A stretch of 64,000 nucleotides of DNA from Puffinus mauretanicus (taxonomy: Eukaryota; Chordata; Aves; Procellariiformes; Procellariidae): positions 1,364,001-1,428,000 of the forward strand of contig JAJKFH010000374.1 of assembly GCA_023333565.1 (NCBI GenBank). Reading direction: 5' to 3'. Position 1 is the stretch's first letter; the number at the start of each line of letters is the position of its first letter. Below, in pieces: positions 13,502 through 27,497 of this stretch. A program made the translations under genes and the position numbers. The notes beneath the pieces are model-generated. The model was given only the letters and a program-made list of their open reading frames with translations, was not told where the DNA came from and did no database searches.

Positions 13502-14373
13502 CTGATGGCTGCTTGTGGAGGTGGGCTATGAAGATCTGTGGGCTGAATTAATCCATTTCATCAGAGCTGGTATCTTTATTTAGGAAATTACCCCAGTCGT
13601 TATTCCTCTCTACTTGCTGACTGACTGGTCCCTGTGTGGGTGCTCATCAGACGGATCACAGCCTGAATGACCGGGGAGGCTGAAATTTTCTTTAGCTTCT
13701 CTCTCTGCTTCCCCCCCGTGCCTGGGTGGGAGGTGGAAGCCTGCCAGGCTGTTGCGGTGTCGTATCATTTTTGTGAATGACGGAGGACTGTCATTCTCGG
13801 TCTCCTGGGCTGTCAGTTGGGCACCTTTTGCAGACCCTAAATTTCCTTTAAAACAAAACATTTGGCTTAGTTTATTTCATTCCATTAAGTAATTTCACTG
13901 CTAATGCATAATTATCTACAGCAGTGACACTCGTCTATGCTTTAATTATCACAAAGCTGCACAATTCCCCCTCCCCCCTGCCTGGAAGTTGTCACTTGTG
14001 CAGGGTGGTTTTGCAGAGATAAGTGTGTAATACACAGCAGTGCTTTGGGTCTCACACAATACTCAGGCAGTTGCTGATTGCTAAATGCAGGCAATAGAAG
14101 AGTCAAGGATTTTGGTCTCTGTCTTCTATTAGTGGCTCTTATCCATGTGGAGTGAGAGATGTTGGGAAGGAAAAAGCTTATCAAAACTTCATAGTATGGG
14201 CTTGAAGATAGAGATGTGAGCAAGTGCTGATTGGCAGCATTAAGCTTACAGGTGTTAGAAAAATTTGGAAGCCCAAGTATTTGTTTTTCTTCTGAAGATA
14301 TGTAAAAAATGAAGCATCCGTGATCCTGGGCAGCAGCCCAGGAGTCCTGATTGTGTTTGAGAAAGATTCTTTG

Positions 14374-14420
14374 TATTTCTCTCTTCCTTCCTCCCTCCCT
14401 TTTTTCTTCCCCCCCGCCAG
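14374..14420 (+). other. Strong 3' splice-site-like polypyrimidine tract (cryptic)
   Basis: About 40 C/T bases run into ccgccag at 14414-14420, a textbook acceptor. The nearest plausible donor is ttttg/gtaaac about 23 bases on, which would give a frame-shifting 23-nt exon. I read it as a decoy site or simple pyrimidine repeat. Confidence 0.4.
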
Positions 14421-16924
14421 CTCTGTTACCAACTCTGTTTTTGGTAAACACCCTCTCCGAGTGCAGAAGAGACCAGTAAAAGTCTTTGATCTAGCCAGTC
14501 ATTATGAGGAAATACAATTGAGTTACAGGGTATTTACTCCTAAGTTGGAAGAAGATACATACTCGAGTGAAATAGCTGCTATTTCTTGACACCACACTCT
14601 TGTTTGTTAAAGAATGATTTTGTTACTGGAGGACAAGGTCAGTCCTATCTGAACAGAGGGTATGTGGGCAACATGATACTTGTGTCATTGGAAGGTAAAG
14701 GTCTATTTGGGAATAAAATGTTCTTTAAGAGATTTCTAAAACCTTGTAAAATCTGAATGAGGAAAAAGCTGGAGGGGGCTCATAATTGCACTTGTCTAGT
14801 TTCACAAAGCTGAGAGAAGTGGGTTGTAGATAACTCATTTGACTTGCAATGAAGCACTGAGGTTTGTGGATGAAGGACACCTAGAGCATGTGTCAAAAAG
14901 ATAGCAAATCTTGAGAGGGACCTGATAGAAATAAGGACAGTATGAGGAAACAAAGCCTGTTTATTAGCTTATAATAGATGGAAATGAGGCCATTTATTGG
15001 TGTTATCTGCTGGCGGAGACGTTCTGCCAACTACCTTTGTTTGGTCAACTCTGACCGAGATGTCCAATACATAATTGTGTTCCAGCTTCCGTCCTGACTT
15101 AATTCTTAGGATTGAAATTACTCTCTTTCACATACAAAAGCATTGAATTCTTTTCCTGTATTGATATGATGAAGGCAATTTCTGGTTGCTGACTGTCAGG
15201 AATGAGAAGGGGAGGACTATACAGCTTGTGTTACAACACGCATCCTCAGTCCCTACGTATCTGCTGCACTTGGCTGGCAGCAGTGGCACCTGTTTGAGCA
15301 AGATTTCTTTCGCCTAGAAGTATGTTGTATATTTTCTTTGGTCCAAGGACATAGTCTTAAGTATGTCACTTGAAGACCTCACAGGTTGCTGAGCTCTAAA
15401 TCTTTCCATCAGTCTCATACTTATTTTCTAAGGTATTTCTCACTTTCCAGATAAGTAGACTGGCATAATGTGGTGGTCAGTTTGATGGTTTTCTTCCTTT
15501 CAGGAAACGATGTTATATTAAGAATTGTACTTCCTATGGGAGGTTATATAATCACCCTACAGTAATTTAGTCTCAGAACTTTCTTTCGGGGAACCTGAAC
15601 ATCATTGACAAATTTCCAAATGTCTCTTCTCTAAATACTATTGGTTGAAACACCTTTCACATCTGGCAGTGGATGCTCACATAGAAAGGTTTTAAAGTGG
15701 CAGAACTACTACCCAGAACAATTGCTTGGGTTTTTGGTTTTGTTTAAAGCATGCCTGAAAACCTTCCCGTAAGAGCACAGAAGTAAATACTGCCTTAGTG
15801 GCTTTTTTGACTCATCTTATAAAAACCACTTGCCAGGTTTGAAGTTTCCATGAGCCTGTGTTAGTTGCTTCTTGGACCTGTACTCTCACCTTTGTAATAT
15901 ACTTTCCAAGTAGGAATGGGATGAGATGTCACTCTTAAAAATATTAGTTCATGCAAAGATACAATGGAAAATGGGGTGATGAGGAGAACTCCATGACGGA
16001 GGTGATGGAGCTCATTGCCTCAATTGTCTTGGCTGACATGAGTGAGATACGACATGGAGAGAGCATTCCTTATCCACATGGCAAGGGAGATTCGTTGGGC
16101 ATCACGGCGGAGCTGCTGGGGGAAAAGGTGGGTGAATGATCCTGATGGGGCACATGTGGGAGAAAAAAAAGTAACAAAACCCATGGCATATGCTGTGAAG
16201 CCTGGGGTTGGAGGTAAGAGCGAGAATGGCACTTCCTGGCTCTGTGTGCACGTGACGCTTTTGCCTCTGGTGAGTTTGTTGGCAGGTGTGGAGAGAAAGG
16301 ATCCCAGCCTGGCAGGTCAGCTGCCAGTGTGGCTGATGATTAATTGCCCTTTTTAAATTGCAATTATGTCAGTCATAGAACCCGTGAATATTAATTCCCG
16401 ATTTGCTGCTGGAAAAACTGAATGATGATGAGACAGGTCCATTTTACTGATGGAAGTGGGCTAAGTGCTGCAACCAAAAGTTACTACTGAAAGGAAAGGC
16501 TGCTGTGACTCTTTGCATTCTTTTGTGTCTGGCTTGCCTCTTATTTTTCAGTGTTTCTGTTCCCTTCTTCAGAATTCTCTCGGTACTTGCAGCGAATTTT
16601 TGACACTGACAGTAGTAGGTGGCAGGCTGACACCTAGAATGAGTTAATCACTGCAAGCAATATTAGTTACCTGGATTTGGTGGATGGCTTTCCACCATTC
16701 ACTGCTGCTTTCTGAGTCCCTTAGACTTAAGAATGAAATAGGGATTGCTTTTTTGCTGCTCCAGTTCTTTCCCTTCATCTCAAATGTGTGGAACCTTTCA
16801 TTCCATTATACTTAGATCTTTTGAGATAATTTTCTGATTGTGCCATCTTGGAAGGATATTAACAGGCAAGCATCAGTACACTGTGACTGTTTTCCTGTCA
16901 GTACTCTGTGCAAATACATGGATG

Positions 16925-17125
16925 ATGAAAAACTTGGTTTTTTCTGTGGTTTGAATCTCTGTTATCAGTCATGATTCTGTCTAGTATTTTCTGCATGCAT
17001 CAGGACAAATTATTGCATCTTGCTTGTGCTTTAGTTTTCTTGGAATAGTAGTTATCTCAAGAAGTGTTGTCATGATGTGTTGATATTCACTGAGATCTTT
17101 GAAGGTGAATAGTATGGTGCGTTTT
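16925..17125 (+). mobile_element. MIR-type (CORE-SINE) relic, + orientation
   Basis: From about 17000 the order of blocks follows the MIR/CORE-SINE pattern: a ggacaaat-like segment, then ctttagttttct (cf. cctcagtttcct), then ggaatagtagtta, gttgtcatgatgtgtt (cf. the ttgtgaggatta region), and finally cactgagatctttgaagg. The 5' part (16925-16995) is weaker. The copy is highly diverged, so it is ancient. The family call is by eye from the remembered consensus. Confidence 0.65.
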
Positions 17126-20100
17126 TAGAAAACAAAAATAAAACACCTCAGAACCCTCTGATGGTTTAGTTCTTGATGCATTCCAGGTTTTTAAAACTTT
17201 GTGTTTCTTTTAAAGCTTTCCAAGCTTTCAGTAATAAGTGACTCTAAGTACCTAAGTATTTCATTGTTTGCTTGTGGGGTTGGTATATGCTAAGTTATCA
17301 AACTGACTTATGATTTTTAAGAGGCAGAATTAGATCGTGGAAGTGTACAAAAATTGTCTGTTTGGTCTTCTTTTAGTTGTACATTTTGTGTGGCTGGTAA
17401 AAGTTGACTGTTTCCGGAAATATTTTCAGAATGGAGGCACTAAAGAGCTGGAAGTGTTGGGCATGTGAATACAAACTAATGACTTGGTATTTGTGGAAAA
17501 ACAGACTGTATTTCCTGGTGAACACTCTGAAATTAGAGTGCCTTTTTTTTTTAGGCTGAAGTGATACTGCTCCATTTTGACATTCTTGGTGTTTTATGAA
17601 CAAGAGAAGAGGGCCTTGCAGGAGAATTATATCCCATCCCATGAACTAATGCGTACATATTTAGGGATATCAGTTTATTAATTTTGATCATTATGTTTAG
17701 CACTTAACTTCGTCAGCCTCTATTATTATCATTCTGTTTAGACACCCATAATTACTGTCCCACTGAATTAAAGGCGCTATGTGATAATCCCTGGAAAAGC
17801 AAGGGATGGGACTTGCAGGCAACGGGAGGCCACTTCTAGTTCTGCATCAGACTGCTAGGGAAATGCTAGAAGAAAATTAGATGCAGCAGAGAATAGGAAA
17901 AAATATGTTTTCAATTTTTGCTTAGTGTTATCCTTTCCTGGAAGAAAGGCATGTAGCAGACAGTTAAGTGTATTTTGGTAAAGACTTCCTACTGGCCTGA
18001 AAAGGCATTGAGGGCAGCCCTAGGACAGCAGGTTCAGTGCCTCATTCTGGCTTTTCTGTTTTCCTCATTTTTCAGCTTTTATAATTGAATGATAAATTGC
18101 TCGTTTTCATTGGACCCTTTCATTTTGGAAGGCTCCGAACAGTCTTGTATTGCTACTGTTGCCCTTTGAGGTGAAAATGAAGCATTTCTTTTCACAAAAC
18201 AAGGATGTTGAATAGACAGCCCTTTAACAACCAAGTTAGCTTTTTGTCACTAGTTCTTGTGGGTGTTATTTTTATCCTCCTCCTCCTTCCTGTTTCCCTG
18301 GTGCACTTTGTCTTAACTCTGGTGTAGGAACTACTTTGTCCAGCGCTTAGTTATTGGCATCTAAGCATGGCTGTCCGGTGAGGAAGTGGTCACAGCTCTG
18401 AAGAGGTATCAGAACTGCCAGCACCCCTGGCTTCTCAAAGTGCTGTTTTATTGGTATGGAGAGTCTGCACTTAGAAACCTGTCTGCAAAATGCAGAGTTT
18501 TCAGTAGTATGTGGCTGATACAGAAGTTTCCATTGCGTGGTAGGACTATAGTGATCAAAAGCTTCAGCCTCCATTTCTGTTGGAGTAGTGTCTGTTTTGC
18601 CCAAAAATGCTTTGAAAGCTTTGTTTTGTCATCAGGAATTGAGCTTTAGTGTCATATCACTTGTGCTTAGGATAATATTCCCCACTTAAATTAGTGCTCT
18701 AAACATTGATTTTAATTAATTGAAATAGTTTTGAAATACATATTTTTTTGTACTTAAATTGTTTTAGTAGGATTTGTTTCCATAGGAGTCCTTAGCAGCA
18801 CACAGTACAAACTCGCCCTGCAAGATACTGCCAAGACACTCCCTGTTTTAGGTGGCAGCCCAACAGACAAGTACGTAGCCTCCTGCACAATGGTGTGAGG
18901 TGCGTACACTCATTCTGTTGACACAAGGTGCAAATACCAACTCTTGTTCAAGAAGTGCCCAGGGAAAGTCATGTTTAAAGACAGTGAAGGCTCAGAGGTG
19001 ATTTCTGGCTTTAACATGATGTCTAATTATCCAGTAAGGGGGAATGGTATGATACTCCAGTGATTTGTCTTGAAAAGCAGTTTAAGGGTATCTGGCCAGG
19101 AACTGGAGGTTCACATTCAAAAAGTTAAGGTGTTTTGGAACAGAATATGCTGATCGTCACCATCGTGTCAGTAATTTTGATTGTTGGGGACTGAGAACAG
19201 AAACTAAAACTTGAAATGGCTCTTTGCCTTGTTATAAGAAGTAAAGAATTGATTGTAACTTGTAATGTGACTTGAGAGAACAACCAGTGTTGTGGAAGGC
19301 TTGGGAGGAGAAGGGAGTCTGCTTTTGTGTGTTAACATGCTTTTTTGTGTGTGTGTATTTTTTTCCCCCAACATCACATTAATGGACCTTGTCCTTTTTA
19401 CTTGGCAATTCCAGTGCCTGTGAGTTCAAGGTAAGCTCTGCTTCCTCTGGGGCTGTAGTCTGAAAAGGATCCTGCTCTTACTGCTCAAGCACTGTGAGCA
19501 GCATGAAGAGGAAGGTGGGGGCAGAGGAAGATGACTTCAGCTGCTGCCTGTCTCATTTCTATCAATGTAAAGAGCTTTACAGAGACGAGTAATATTTTGC
19601 AATTGAGTTCCTCTTTTAAAGACACTCTGATGCTAATGTTGATTTAATAAGGTTCTCTCATTCTCTCTCCTTGCTTAATTTGAAACGTCTAATTTTGTGC
19701 TTCACAGTTCTGAACGCAGAATTAGTGAGAGAAGAAGAGCTGGAGGCAGGGGGAGCGGAATGCCACACCAGAAGTTGCCAGGGGAGATTGATTCAATAGA
19801 GTGAAAAGGTGCAAAAGGTTATATGACCACAGTTCAGAACAATGTGATGGTGGTACTAATGAGAAGGAAAGCTTGATCCTTTAAAATGTTTTAAGGTCTC
19901 TGTGGGTGTATAACCAATGCTAAATGGAAAAGGGAGCACTGGAGTGTTGGTTTCTTTGAGTGATTTTTCTTTTGATTTTATATGTGTGCAATATATATAT
20001 TATATGACAGGCAGGAAGGAGAATATTATGAGATATTATGAGCTTTTAAAGGTTGTTTTGATAAGTGTGGCATTTATTTTCAAAAATGCTGAGAGGTTAT

Positions 20101-23100
20101 GAGCGATTGTGAATTTGATCTTGCTAATTTATTTTGTCTGCACCTGAATGTTTTTTTCCTGCTTTAATTTTATGCTTGTGGAAAAAGCTATTGACCTCCC
20201 TGGACATTTAATTCCTTTATTGTGTTGGGGACAAATGTAAACTCCCCAAAACCACAGTGCCAAAAGATTATCTCAAATATTGTACAAATAAGAGTAATAA
20301 CTCAAGCTTTTTCCTTTGCCTCCTGCCTTGTTAGTGTACCTGTCCTCTGCCTCTTAGGAAATAACTCCTATGCAACAGAGTTGAATCCTAATTTGCTTCT
20401 TGCTTGAGTTGGTTGACAGTTCTTCACGCAGCCGAGCGGACAGGCTAAAGGAGTACAAGTTATGTTCAGCTTAGTTTTATGATAGCTGCCAACATGTTTC
20501 GTTGAAAACCTCATTAAATCACAATTAAATCCACAGGAAAAAAATAGGCCATCTCAGTGAATACTTGATAGATGAGGTTTATGGTTTTCAGTGCTGGCCA
20601 GGGGCATAGTCTGCTCCTTGCTGTTGGAGCTTGGTGAAAGCGGTGGTGAAGTCCCACCACTGAATCACCAGAAAACTGTCCGAAGCACTGGAAGCTGCCT
20701 GTGGATGATGGTCTCTGCCTGTGTTTCTTCCATCCCATGGCCTTGGTCAGATAGAATTGTCCCTTTTCTGCCTCAAACTCTTGTATAACACACTCACCAC
20801 CCCCACCCCCTGCTTCTCACATTGTTTCTGGTAATAGGAGCTGAACTTCTGCCAATTGCTTCTGCTGAATTTGATAACTCTGTACAATCCAGTATTAGCT
20901 ATCTCAAACAGTTGGTTAGGAAGTGCGCTTGACCAAGCAGGCCTGCATAAGGAGTGAAGTTTTAGGGCCAACTGTTAATATAGATTCTAAAAAAAGCCTG
21001 AACCTGCCTTTGAGGGTTTCTTTTTCCCTGACTTTCAGTGCCTATAGTGACTAGTCTCCAGGAATATTTATCAAATCACTTGCCTGTCTGGTTATTTCTA
21101 GTCTACTGCACTGGTCAACTTACTTGATCAATAAATCAATCAACAGGTTCTTAAAATTACTTTAATTGAACTTTGGAGGTGTAGTGTACAAAAGGAGCTC
21201 ACAAAGTAAATGATTGTGTGTGCCCCAACTATAATTAGAAAGCAAACGGTGTGGAGATACGTTTGTAAATAGTATCTACTACAGTAAATAACAGCAATCT
21301 GTCTTTAGGTGATACTCTGAGCTGGGTTGACTCTTTCAACTTGCAAACTCATAAAGCATGAATCTTAGCTCTGTCAGGTCATCTGACTGCTATATTTAGA
21401 GCATACACTATTTTAAAGCTAAATTTCAAGCTTCTTGCTTTTGATCAGAAGGTCCATGAGTAAATAATTCTCTGGTTCCTTAGTATGCGACATCATTTTT
21501 GAGCTTCAGGAGCTCCACTAAGAGTGAAATGTTATTTTCTTTTCCTAAGGAAAATTCCTCAAACTGCTTGACTCTTCCTGCTGCACCTCGTCTATACCCT
21601 TGTCGTGGTTTAACCCTCTTCTTCTCGACAGCAGCAACATCTGGTTTGTGATCCTTGCTGAGAGAGTACCAGGTACTGCTCCTTCATAGAAAGAGAGAAT
21701 GGTCTCCCCCTGCCCCTGATTTTTCCAAGCCATCTGCCTTGAGCAAGAGTGTATTGCATTGCCCAGTAAATGGGCATCAAATCAGCATTGAATTCTTGTA
21801 GTTCTTACAAACATTAAGTACTTGCACAATGTGAAAAACTGCTGTTTGTAAATTGTCTTATCAAATGGAAATCAAAATTTTGCTGGCAGTGACATAGATT
21901 TGCAAGTTGCTCTTGATACAATCACACCCTGGAGATTGATGTAAAAATAAAGAATACAGTTTTACAATAGCCTGAAATCCTTATTGTTGCTGAATCTACA
22001 CTCCTCTTTTTGATTTCATTATGCTATGCTTGGACTTCATTAGAAGATGCAACCTTGCAGCATTTTCTCTGATCACAGCCTTGTGCGGAGACGAGAGCGC
22101 ATGCATTTGAGAACCAGTATATTCTCTTCCTAAAACACACAGTGGGTTGCAAGTGCTTTGGAAGCAAGAATCAGAGTCTGTAGCGGACATTTTGTCTATA
22201 GCTCAAAACCACAACTTAATTGGCAGCCTTTTCATAACGCTGACTGTGGCCCGGGATGTAGGGAATGCTGCAGGCGAAGACCAAGGTACATTTTCAGAAC
22301 TGGTTGTAGGGAAATTTAGTGCTGACTGCCTGTCTCTCTTTAGTGGTCATAGAAATGAGGGAGATTGCAGTGAAGTTCCTCACTTCTATGTTTTTTCTTT
22401 CCTGGACAATCTCTGATTAATCTTTCTACATATTTTGACTCCATTTTAATGCGTAGGTAACACCTTACTACAAGCATGATTGTGTATGTGTACTAGCTCA
22501 GACCATTTATTTTAACTTGAGTCCCCTATGCTTTTTGTGGTCCTTTCTGTAAGGCTTTGGAATCCACTTGATTTATACTAAATGTTGATTACTGTATGTC
22601 TTTCCCACATACGTCTTGGCAAACCGGTAGGTTGGACCCTGCCCCCAGAAAGACGCCAACCCTGTAATGCTGTGTAAAGTGTGCTTTGTATGTCTGGGAT
22701 GAAAGAGCAGGGAGAACAGGAAAATTTACAAGACTGTCAAAGTGGGTAAAAATGTAAACTGTGATGTTTGAAAGTGCACCTGACTTTCCACCTGCAGAAG
22801 GATTCGTAGAGACTGACAGGGAGTGCACGACCATGACTGAAGACTTTCAAGAATTTTCTTACTCAGGCATGTAATTAAGACAGTCTTTGCCTGTATTAAA
22901 AAGCAGCCCCAAAGTCAACCGTATTTCTCTTATACTGTATAGTATTTGAGATAATCTTTTTTAAACAAAAAGAAATTAGATTTCTAATCTTGTGGCAGGT
23001 ACTCTGTATTCACTGTACTATACTAAACCTGTATCCATTGGCTGGTGCCTATAAATACCTGTTTTGTTCAGAGGCAGGTGAAAATTTCTTGTAGTGTTTG

Positions 23101-26100
23101 GGAGCAAGTGTGGGAAGGGAATTCCTTCTGAACTCGCATGGTTCATCTTTTTTGCTGCTTGGAGGCACATGGGTTGATCATGCATGTCATCTTGATTTTT
23201 TGCAAAACAGTGGTTGTGTTTGAAGTACTATGTTTGACTCGGAAGCTAATATATTTGGTATTTAAGAATCTGGCAAGAGAAAGCTATGTCCCCATATGCA
23301 TGCACAGAAATGAGATTGGGATGTAGGCATGCGTAACTGTTATTTTTCCCCGTCTGTCCTATCCCTAGAAAGCCATATGCCACCCTTAGGCTAGCATAAT
23401 GGGAGTCTGTATTAATGATTATGAGCTAGAAATAATCCAAGAAGAGTTGAGTGGCCTTTGATTCTAGCTTTATGAGAAAATACCTCATTGACTCAGTAGG
23501 GTCTGAAATATGTTCTGGGATAGAAAGTCATAATTAGTATAGAATTTCATGATGCCCTCTTTTGAGATTTTTTTTTTTTCCCTAGATTGGTCAGGGACTT
23601 GGAGTTTCTTATGTTTAACAGGCACAGTAGGAATTTAAGCAAGGAAGTAAAAATTTAGAGGGAGTTGTTGACTCACCTGCTATCAGAAATAAGCAACTTG
23701 AGCATACATCTCTAGAAAGCCTACGCTCTGTAAGATTTCTATAGACATTGAATGCCTTGTCTGTTGGCAGCCTACAAAATGAAAACTCTATGTATGTATG
23801 CATGTATAGAAGTGGTGATGGGAAAAGGAGAATGTGGGAATGGGCTGAAGTATTAAAGCAAGCAATGAAAGCAGATGGTTTACTTTGGATTTTATAAAAT
23901 GGGTTTCTCTTTATTTTGTTTTAAATGAAAACTATCAACCGTCAGCATTGCAAACCTATTTGCAGCAATGCCATAAGTATTAGAAGTGCAGTTGCCCTAA
24001 AAGGGCGGAGGGTTTTTCTGCTGCTTCCCATCTTCATGTTTATAGAATTGTGTATGCTCTGTATACATTAGAGTTGAGCAATTTCATCACAGCCTTTCCT
24101 CAAAATTGATTGCTGTTCAGTGTCTCTTCCTGCTTCCTCTCCCTTGTCAGTTGCTTACATCTCTGACTTTCGTTACATTTAATATTGATACTGCTTCAAT
24201 TTTCCACTAAACTGGAAGTGTTTAAGGGTCTGGAGTGGATACTGCATGTCTAGATATATTCTTTAAATGCTTTAATTCCTATCATTGTGGAGAAGTTTAG
24301 AGCTGAATTATTGCCTTAAGAAGAAATGACTCTGCTCATTCAGTGATGAAGTCTGGTCATCAAGATGTTAGAATATGTGCTGCAGAGCTCGTCGGATACT
24401 GACATGAGCGCAAAAGTTGTTGCCAGCAGCTGTCTTGGGTTTTGGGCACCTGCTACCTCTCATTTCTCGCATCTCCCACTCTATCTTCCACTCCCAAAGT
24501 TGGCAGTGCCCCTAAAAATACTCTGTATTGAGTTCTTAAGTAGGAGATCTCTACCAAGCTGGTACTCTGGATTCCTGAGTCATTGGTGACGCTGTAGTGA
24601 AATTAATTATATGACAGAGTTATTGACTATGGCAAGGTAATAGACATACAGGATGAAGCTGGTTCTGGTCAGGTTACAAAGGCATTGCCCTTCCTAAGGC
24701 CGCTGCTTTACCATGCTGATCCCTTCCTCTCTCGCCACCAATTGCAGAACTATGTTTTGATTGCTCACTGCCGTTTTTACATTTGCCCAGACCATGACAG
24801 ACATGAGTGATGTGCCCGTTATGGCAGTCATGTATGGGTGATGTGGTGTATGGATTTGGGAAAAGATGCTGGAAATTGTCCGTATGTGTGAAATACCAAT
24901 TTGGCGCTGTATTCTCAATTTCATTGGAAGTTGGACTGTTGATATATATATGTGGGAAAGCATCCCCTGCCTGAATAATCGGTGCTCAAATGTGATATTT
25001 TCAGAAGCATACATGCATTACTTACGTAGTTCCCATATCTAGCTAGTCTTCTCCAAGCGGACTGTGTCGTCTTTTCCCGCTGTATAAATACCTAGGACAG
25101 GGGTTGCCGATTTGGCCTGAGATCTTGTTTCAATAACCTTTTGTCTCTGATATAGTCAAGAGGAATATCCTGATTTGGTTTTGATCCCAAACGATTAAGT
25201 CCAGTATTTATTCAGCTTCCTGTGATTGCTATCCAGTGGGTTACCTGAAAGAGAAATGAACCTTTGTTTTAGCAGAAGAGTTCAGCAGTATTGTCCAAGG
25301 GTGCTAAAAGATGGCTTGTGTCCCAGGTCTGGGATTATAAAACTCACAAGCCCCCAGCTGGTGACTTGGTTAGGAAGCCAGGAAACCAGATGTTGCTCAT
25401 TTCTTAGACAATTTACTTAAACTTTGAAAATATTAGTGGACATGCTGTGTCTTTTATTATCAGTCAAAGTTGGTAAATGCAGGAATCTTGGCACATGCTT
25501 AGGAGGTAGCAACACTTAAACCAGTAGCCCTCTTGAGTTTTCATTTTTGTATTATTTTATTATTATATTTTATTTAGTCTGTGCTTCACTTCAAATGTAG
25601 TTATTTTTTCCCAACGCAGCAATATGTCCTACTGCATCTACACCTGTTCTAATTTTCCCATTTCCATTCAGTGTATCTGTCTATTCTTGGAGTAATAATT
25701 TTCCCCCCTCTTGAAAGGTGACAAAATTAAAGCCTTTGGCAGTACCTGCAGAATAGATGCTCTGTGATTAGTAACAGTCTTATTTTTCTTAAAACTGTAA
25801 TTCTGCTATTGTGCATTATATCTTATGGGTATAAGAGGGACCACCTGTCGGTGACAGGGCTGCTTCCTTCTCCTTCCTCTTTTCTCAGCAACTGTCCAGT
25901 GCCACTATGTTAGTGCCTTGTGTTCATTTTGTCATGCAAGTGTTTGTCCACCAGGAATGTGACAGTTAAAGGTTTAGGCACCCCAGGGATGACAGATGTA
26001 AATCCAGTAAAGAGCTACTGGTGTGCATGACCTACCTGCTGAAATAATAACATGCACCATAAAGAGCCCTGTGTTCCTCCTGTCCATCTGCTGAGGACGG

Positions 26101-27430
26101 ACAGCCTTGCAATTGCTAAAATGTGAAAACAAAACTAAGCACATCTGTCCTGACTGTAAAAATCAGCAGGAAGAAAAATGTTATTCAGAGCAGGCTTTTG
26201 TCAAGATTGGTCAGTGATTACCGGTGAACACCTGTTGTGTATTGGTTTGTTTGGCCAAGGACTTGATGCTGCTATATCAAACCTGTCTGCAAAAGAGGGG
26301 AATTGGCTTCACCCAGTTGAACTGTAGATGTTTGGTTCCAGCCCTCTCAGCTGTTGCAAAGAATGAGGATGGACGACACCTATAGCTGATGACACATCAT
26401 CCCTCAGTTACCTGAAGTAGTTGCTCCGTGCCATTAAAATGATGGCAGCACCCATAAACATATTGCACTCCACCGTCCGCTCCCTCTGGCACTGAACTAT
26501 GACCAACAGGAAAGTTCCTCCTGCCCTGTCAACTCCCCTCAAATAAATAATCATCATAAAAAAGGCCAGCCTTTCTGAAGTTCCTGCTTAGCGAACGTGC
26601 TGCTGATTGAATGTAGCCCTGAGAGGCAGGGAAAGCTTGCAGCCCTTGAAAACAAATGAGAGCTGTGGCTGCCTCATAAATGCTTGGCTTCAGAAGGAAG
26701 TGGTTATGGGCATGAAATGTTTATCATCTTGTACTTGCTTTGCTGCTGCTGGATTACTGTGTAAGTAAAAAGTAGTAATAAGTAAGTAAGAGGTGATACT
26801 GCAGCCTGCTTCATCTGCTTGTCTTCATACTTAAATAGGCTTGCTGACAAAAGAAGGAGCAGGTGAAGGCAGCTTGGATTTGGCAGAGGTTTGGGCTGTG
26901 CACTAAAGATGTGTTCAATTGCCTGTGAAGGGGGATCTGGTTGGAAATCTGATCAGTCAGCTGGCTTTCTATTAGGAAGCACTCTTTGAAATTGTCCAGT
27001 AGAGAAGATCACTTGCTATGTAGGTCAGCTTGTGCATTCAAAAATGCCCTTGCAAAAGGATACTTGTTCTTTGCGGGTAATTTGGAAATAGCGCAGGTGT
27101 TGGCCACCTCCTTTTGAGTATATGCCCGGCATTGGTGCATGTTGTGGATATCAGCATCTCTAACATTGTGCAGCGCCTTGCATGACTCCCTGAAACTGGC
27201 TGCTTCACAGCTGTCTTTGCTTAGCTTCCACGCTACAGGGGGATCCTGTAGCAGTCTTTGGGGGCTTTGCTTTGTTTTTATTTTTGGGGATGCATGTGCT
27301 TTTGTTTTGCTTTAATAGCACAGTTCCCAACAGGGGACAGCACTGCACTGCTTAAGATGCTTGTCATTTTTAAGGAACTTTTCTAAACTTGTCATCCTAA
27401 AAGCTATGTTGTGCAGCAGCAGGCAGCCTT
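17126..27430. other. Intronic stretch without recognised genes
   Basis: Ordinary intron with ORFs below 110 codons and no domain matches. Minor features are a 10-bp tandem duplication at 20023-20042 next to a short TA run, and a GC-balanced block at about 26000-26700 with AT-rich homeobox-like words (see findings). No RNA gene was seen. Confidence 0.55.
20023..20042. repeat. Perfect 10-bp tandem duplication
   Basis: Two exact head-to-tail copies of atattatgag, close to a short TA dinucleotide run at about 19990-20005. Confidence 0.85.
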
Positions 27431-27497
27431 CATAAATCGCTGATTTCTTTTTCTTCTCTTTCCCTTCCTTTCTCTCTTGCACTCTCTTTATTCCAAG

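Larger units (their letters stand above)
10016..16924. other. Intronic stretch without recognised genes
   Basis: Contains a 16-base T run at 13486-13501 and a long pyrimidine tract at 14374-14418. The longest open frames are 120 codons (minus, 10984-10622) and 169 codons (minus, 14451-13942). The second is extended by the purine-rich complement of the pyrimidine tract. Neither shows a known domain. Confidence 0.55.

Noticed and set aside
13942..14451. 169-codon minus-strand ORF
   Set aside because: Its N-terminal part is the translation of a purine-rich low-complexity tract, with no domain and no splice context.
19415..19430. Microexon-like ccag / 16 nt / gtaagc
   Set aside because: Sixteen nucleotides would shift the CHCHD6 frame and the upstream pyrimidine tract is interrupted.
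19504..19590. Short + strand ORF beginning atgaagaggaag, rich in acidic and cysteine residues
   Set aside because: Only 29 codons, no recognised family, and no splice sites tying it to CHCHD6.
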